A stretch of DNA of 6,813 bases from Candidatus Bathyarchaeota archaeon (GTDB taxonomy: Archaea > Thermoproteota > Bathyarchaeia > Bathyarchaeales > UBA233). The translations under genes and the position numbers were made by a program. Positions 4,820 to 6,813 of this stretch are shown one piece after another. Every line of letters starts with the position of its first letter. Position 1 is the stretch's first letter. The DNA is taken from the NCBI GenBank assembly GCA_007050895.1, contig SMYP01000107.1, positions 1 to 6,813 on the forward strand, written 5' to 3'. The notes under the pieces were generated by a model that ran no database searches, was not told the DNA's origin, and saw nothing but the letters and a program-made list of their open reading frames with translations.

Positions 4820-6757
4820 TCACATGATTAGTGGTAGTAATCTCATAGCGATTCCACCTATCAAAATTGCAAAGACTATTTCGAACACAGTTATGAATAA
4901 TGATTTCTTCCATCCAAAGACTCTGACTAGCGCCGCTATAGTAGCTATGCAGGGTATGTATAGCATCGCCACCAAGGTGAAGACGATCATCTGAATTGGC
5001 GTAAGAACAAGCCCAAAATTGGTTGTTCCTAGCAGGGTAGCAAGCATAACCAGCGACAGCTCCTTTCTCAACACACCAAATATCAGCGTAATACCTGTAA
5101 TGGCGGGCAAGCCTAACCAGATCACTGTTATAGGACTGAGCACTGTTGCTACGGTTTCCAGCAAACCTGAGGCTTCAGCTAATTTCAATACTAGACTTCC
5201 AACAATTATAAGGGGAAATGCTATTTTGATGAACTCAGACACTCTAAACCATGTCTGGTTTAGAATGGTTTTCATGTGAGGCCAACGGTAGTCATGCATT
5301 TCCATGATTAGTGCGGTTGGTTCACCGGGGACTACTCTAAACGCCAGCCTTCCAATAGCGAAAATTATCGCCAAATCAACAATGTAAAGCGCTAATGCCC
5401 ATTGTACCCCAAGAAAATTGCCAACGAGACCGAGTATTATGACTGTAGTAGCGGCACAAGGCACTAGAGTTGTAACAAACGCTGCCAGCAGTCTTTCTCT
5501 CTGGGTTTCCATTATTTTGCAACCTAGGCAAGCTGGCACGTTGCAGCCAAAGCCAAGCATCATTGGGATAAAAGCTTTCCCGTGTAGCCCAATTTTATGC
5601 ATAATGTTGTCCATCAAAAACGCAATTCGGCTCAAGTATCCAGAGTTCTCCAAGAAATACAGTATAATGTAAAAAGGAACTATGTAAGGCAGAACTATCG
5701 TTATCCCAGCTATAAGTCCCTCCATAACTCCACCCCAAACAAGCATGCCAACAAATCCAGTTCCAAACAGGCTTTCGAAAAAGGGTTCTAAGCCATACAA
5801 GAGATCGCTTAGAAGCCCAGAGGTGTAGTCTCCAAAACTAAAAATAGAGTAGAAAATCAAAAGTATTGAAAAGACCAAAGTGAGGTATCCCGTAACTCTA
5901 TGGGTAGTGAAATTGTGCAGTCGTTCTGCTTTAGTCAGTCTTATCGGAGAAACCAACTTCTGAGCTGCACGAGCGATGCAGCCAGCAACTTGGTATCTTT
6001 CTGAGGTTATTACGGTTGAACAGCAATGTCCGTGTATGCGTTCAATTTCATCTGCAAGTTTCTTGGCATTAGCCACTATCTGCGGGTTTGTCCGTTGTAT
6101 TTTTCGTTCTATCTCTTCATCTCCTTCCAGCAGCTTAATCGCCACATATCGCAGTGGAAACACAAGCTGAACGTTTTTCATACTTTCAGTGAGCTTGACA
6201 ATTTTTTCTTCAACTTCCTCGCCGTAAGTAACTTGTGGATGTTTCACTATGTGTTTCTTTTCAACAATTTCTATTGCCATCTCCAGAAGTTTGACAATGC
6301 CAACACCTTTTATCGCCACGGTTGGCATGACAGGTATTCCCAAAAGCTTTTCTAGCTTTTTTATGTCAATTTGGATGCCTTTGTTTTTTGCTATGTCCAT
6401 CTGGTTTAAGGCTACAACCATCGGAGTCTCAAGTTCCATAAGCTGCAAGGTAAAGAAGAGATTCCTCTCAAGAACTGACGCGTCTACCACGTTTATCACG
6501 ACGTCGGGTCGCTCAATTGCGATGTATTTTCTTGAAACTAGCTCTTCTAAAGAATAAACTGAAAGCGAGTATATGCCTGGCAGGTCAACTATATCAATTG
6601 TGTAGCCTTTGAAATGCAGCGTTCCCTCTGCTTTCTCAACCGTTTTTCCAGGCCAGTTACCTATGTGCTGATGTAATCCTGTCAAATGGTTAAAAATGAC
6701 TGATTTTCCTACATTTGCGTTTCCAGCTAGGGCAATAAGTAGTTTCTTCTTTCTCAT
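4820..6757 (-). CDS. feoB: Ferrous iron transport protein B
   Basis: This is a complete 645-residue GTP-dependent Fe(II) importer of the cytoplasmic membrane. The N-terminal G domain (about 1-165) shows G1 GNANVGKS (12-19), G3 DLPG (58-61), G4 NQMD (118-121) and a G5-like TVAIKGVG (146-153). A helical linker follows (about 166-286), then the membrane channel. The first gate has LENSGYLSRIAFLMD (369-383) and GFGCNVPA (402-409). The second gate is near the C-terminus, with WLGLPAITGITLIFGVLRKE. It is shorter than the roughly 770-residue Escherichia coli protein, as is common for archaeal forms. Beyond the conserved C405, gate 1 has C410 and C413 (GCNVPACLGC), and the linker has C245, C246 and C260, which most FeoB lack. 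The ATG at 6757 overlaps the feoA stop by four bases (ATGA), indicating one operon and coupled translation; no separate ribosome site is evident. Confidence 0.97.
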   Translation of the reverse strand: MRKKKLLIALAGNANVGKSVIFNHLTGLHQHIGNWPGKTVEKAEGTLHFKGYTIDIVDLPGIYSLSVYSLEELVSRKYIAIERPDVVINVVDASVLERNLFFTLQLMELETPMVVALNQMDIAKNKGIQIDIKKLEKLLGIPVMPTVAIKGVGIVKLLEMAIEIVEKKHIVKHPQVTYGEEVEEKIVKLTESMKNVQLVFPLRYVAIKLLEGDEEIERKIQRTNPQIVANAKKLADEIERIHGHCCSTVITSERYQVAGCIARAAQKLVSPIRLTKAERLHNFTTHRVTGYLTLVFSILLIFYSIFSFGDYTSGLLSDLLYGLEPFFESLFGTGFVGMLVWGGVMEGLIAGITIVLPYIVPFYIILYFLENSGYLSRIAFLMDNIMHKIGLHGKAFIPMMLGFGCNVPACLGCKIMETQRERLLAAFVTTLVPCAATTVIILGLVGNFLGVQWALALYIVDLAIIFAIGRLAFRVVPGEPTALIMEMHDYRWPHMKTILNQTWFRVSEFIKIAFPLIIVGSLVLKLAEASGLLETVATVLSPITVIWLGLPAITGITLIFGVLRKELSLVMLATLLGTTNFGLVLTPIQMIVFTLVAMLYIPCIATIAALVRVFGWKKSLFITVFEIVFAILIGGIAMRLLPLIM

Positions 6758-6813
6758 AATCTTTCAATTTCCACGAAAATTTTTTCAGCCATACCTCTGC
6801 CGAGGGCTAGTCT
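6754..6813 (-). CDS. feoA: FeoA C-terminus, partial at the right edge
   Basis: The last 19 codons and stop of a gene enter from the right edge and read RLALGRGMAEKIFVEIERL. This matches the end of FeoA, a small SH3-like cytosolic protein that works with FeoB; its last strands typically read LG.G.A..I.VE. The TGA (6756-6754) shares ATGA with the start of feoB. Identification rests on this short tail plus its position. The N-terminus and promoter lie outside the window, so iron-dependent control (for example by a DtxR-type repressor) cannot be judged. Confidence 0.8.
   Translation of the reverse strand, partial: RLALGRGMAEKIFVEIERL

Overview
The window looks archaeal. Several genes are preceded by TATA-like boxes about 25-30 nt before the start codon or a short leader: TTTAAATC before the gene at 1723 and ATTATAAAC before the gene at 3242. 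One gene appears leaderless, T-runs rather than GC-rich hairpins follow a gene end, and TTG is used as a start. Base composition is AT-rich. The protein set (a 645-aa FeoB, short orphan proteins, MFS pumps) would fit an uncultivated Bathyarchaeia-like or related archaeon. That placement is inference; no rRNA or marker gene is present.

Layout: (1) 1-329, minus strand: a broken protein-coding stretch with an internal TAA and a later frame change, running off the left edge; family not recognised. (2) 331-1533, minus: a DHA1-type MFS drug-efflux-like transporter with a TTG start. (3) 1534-1722: divergent promoter region. (4) 1723-2985, plus: a second, unrelated MFS transporter. (5) 3242-3427, plus: a 61-aa protein with two membrane segments and an apparently leaderless promoter. 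(6) 3428-3615: convergent intergenic region with a T-tract and a strong hairpin. (7) 3616-3888, minus: a 90-aa small alpha/beta protein resembling DUF4242. (8) 3889-4322: 434 nt without a convincing gene but with three inverted repeats. (9) 4323-4671, plus: a DUF1801 (YdhG/Fra-like) gene split by a one-base frameshift. (10) 4820-6757, minus: complete feoB, preceded through a 4-nt ATGA overlap by the last 19 codons of feoA, which enters from the right edge.

The right half has an iron theme: FeoA/FeoB import ferrous iron, and the convergent DUF1801 gene belongs to the family of the Bacillus subtilis frataxin-like protein Fra. The left half is membrane export (two divergent MFS pumps). Nothing clearly amounts to a new defence or mobile system. 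The points most worth checking are the two broken genes that ordinary ORF calling misses, the unusual cysteines in FeoB, and the hairpins in the 3889-4322 gap.
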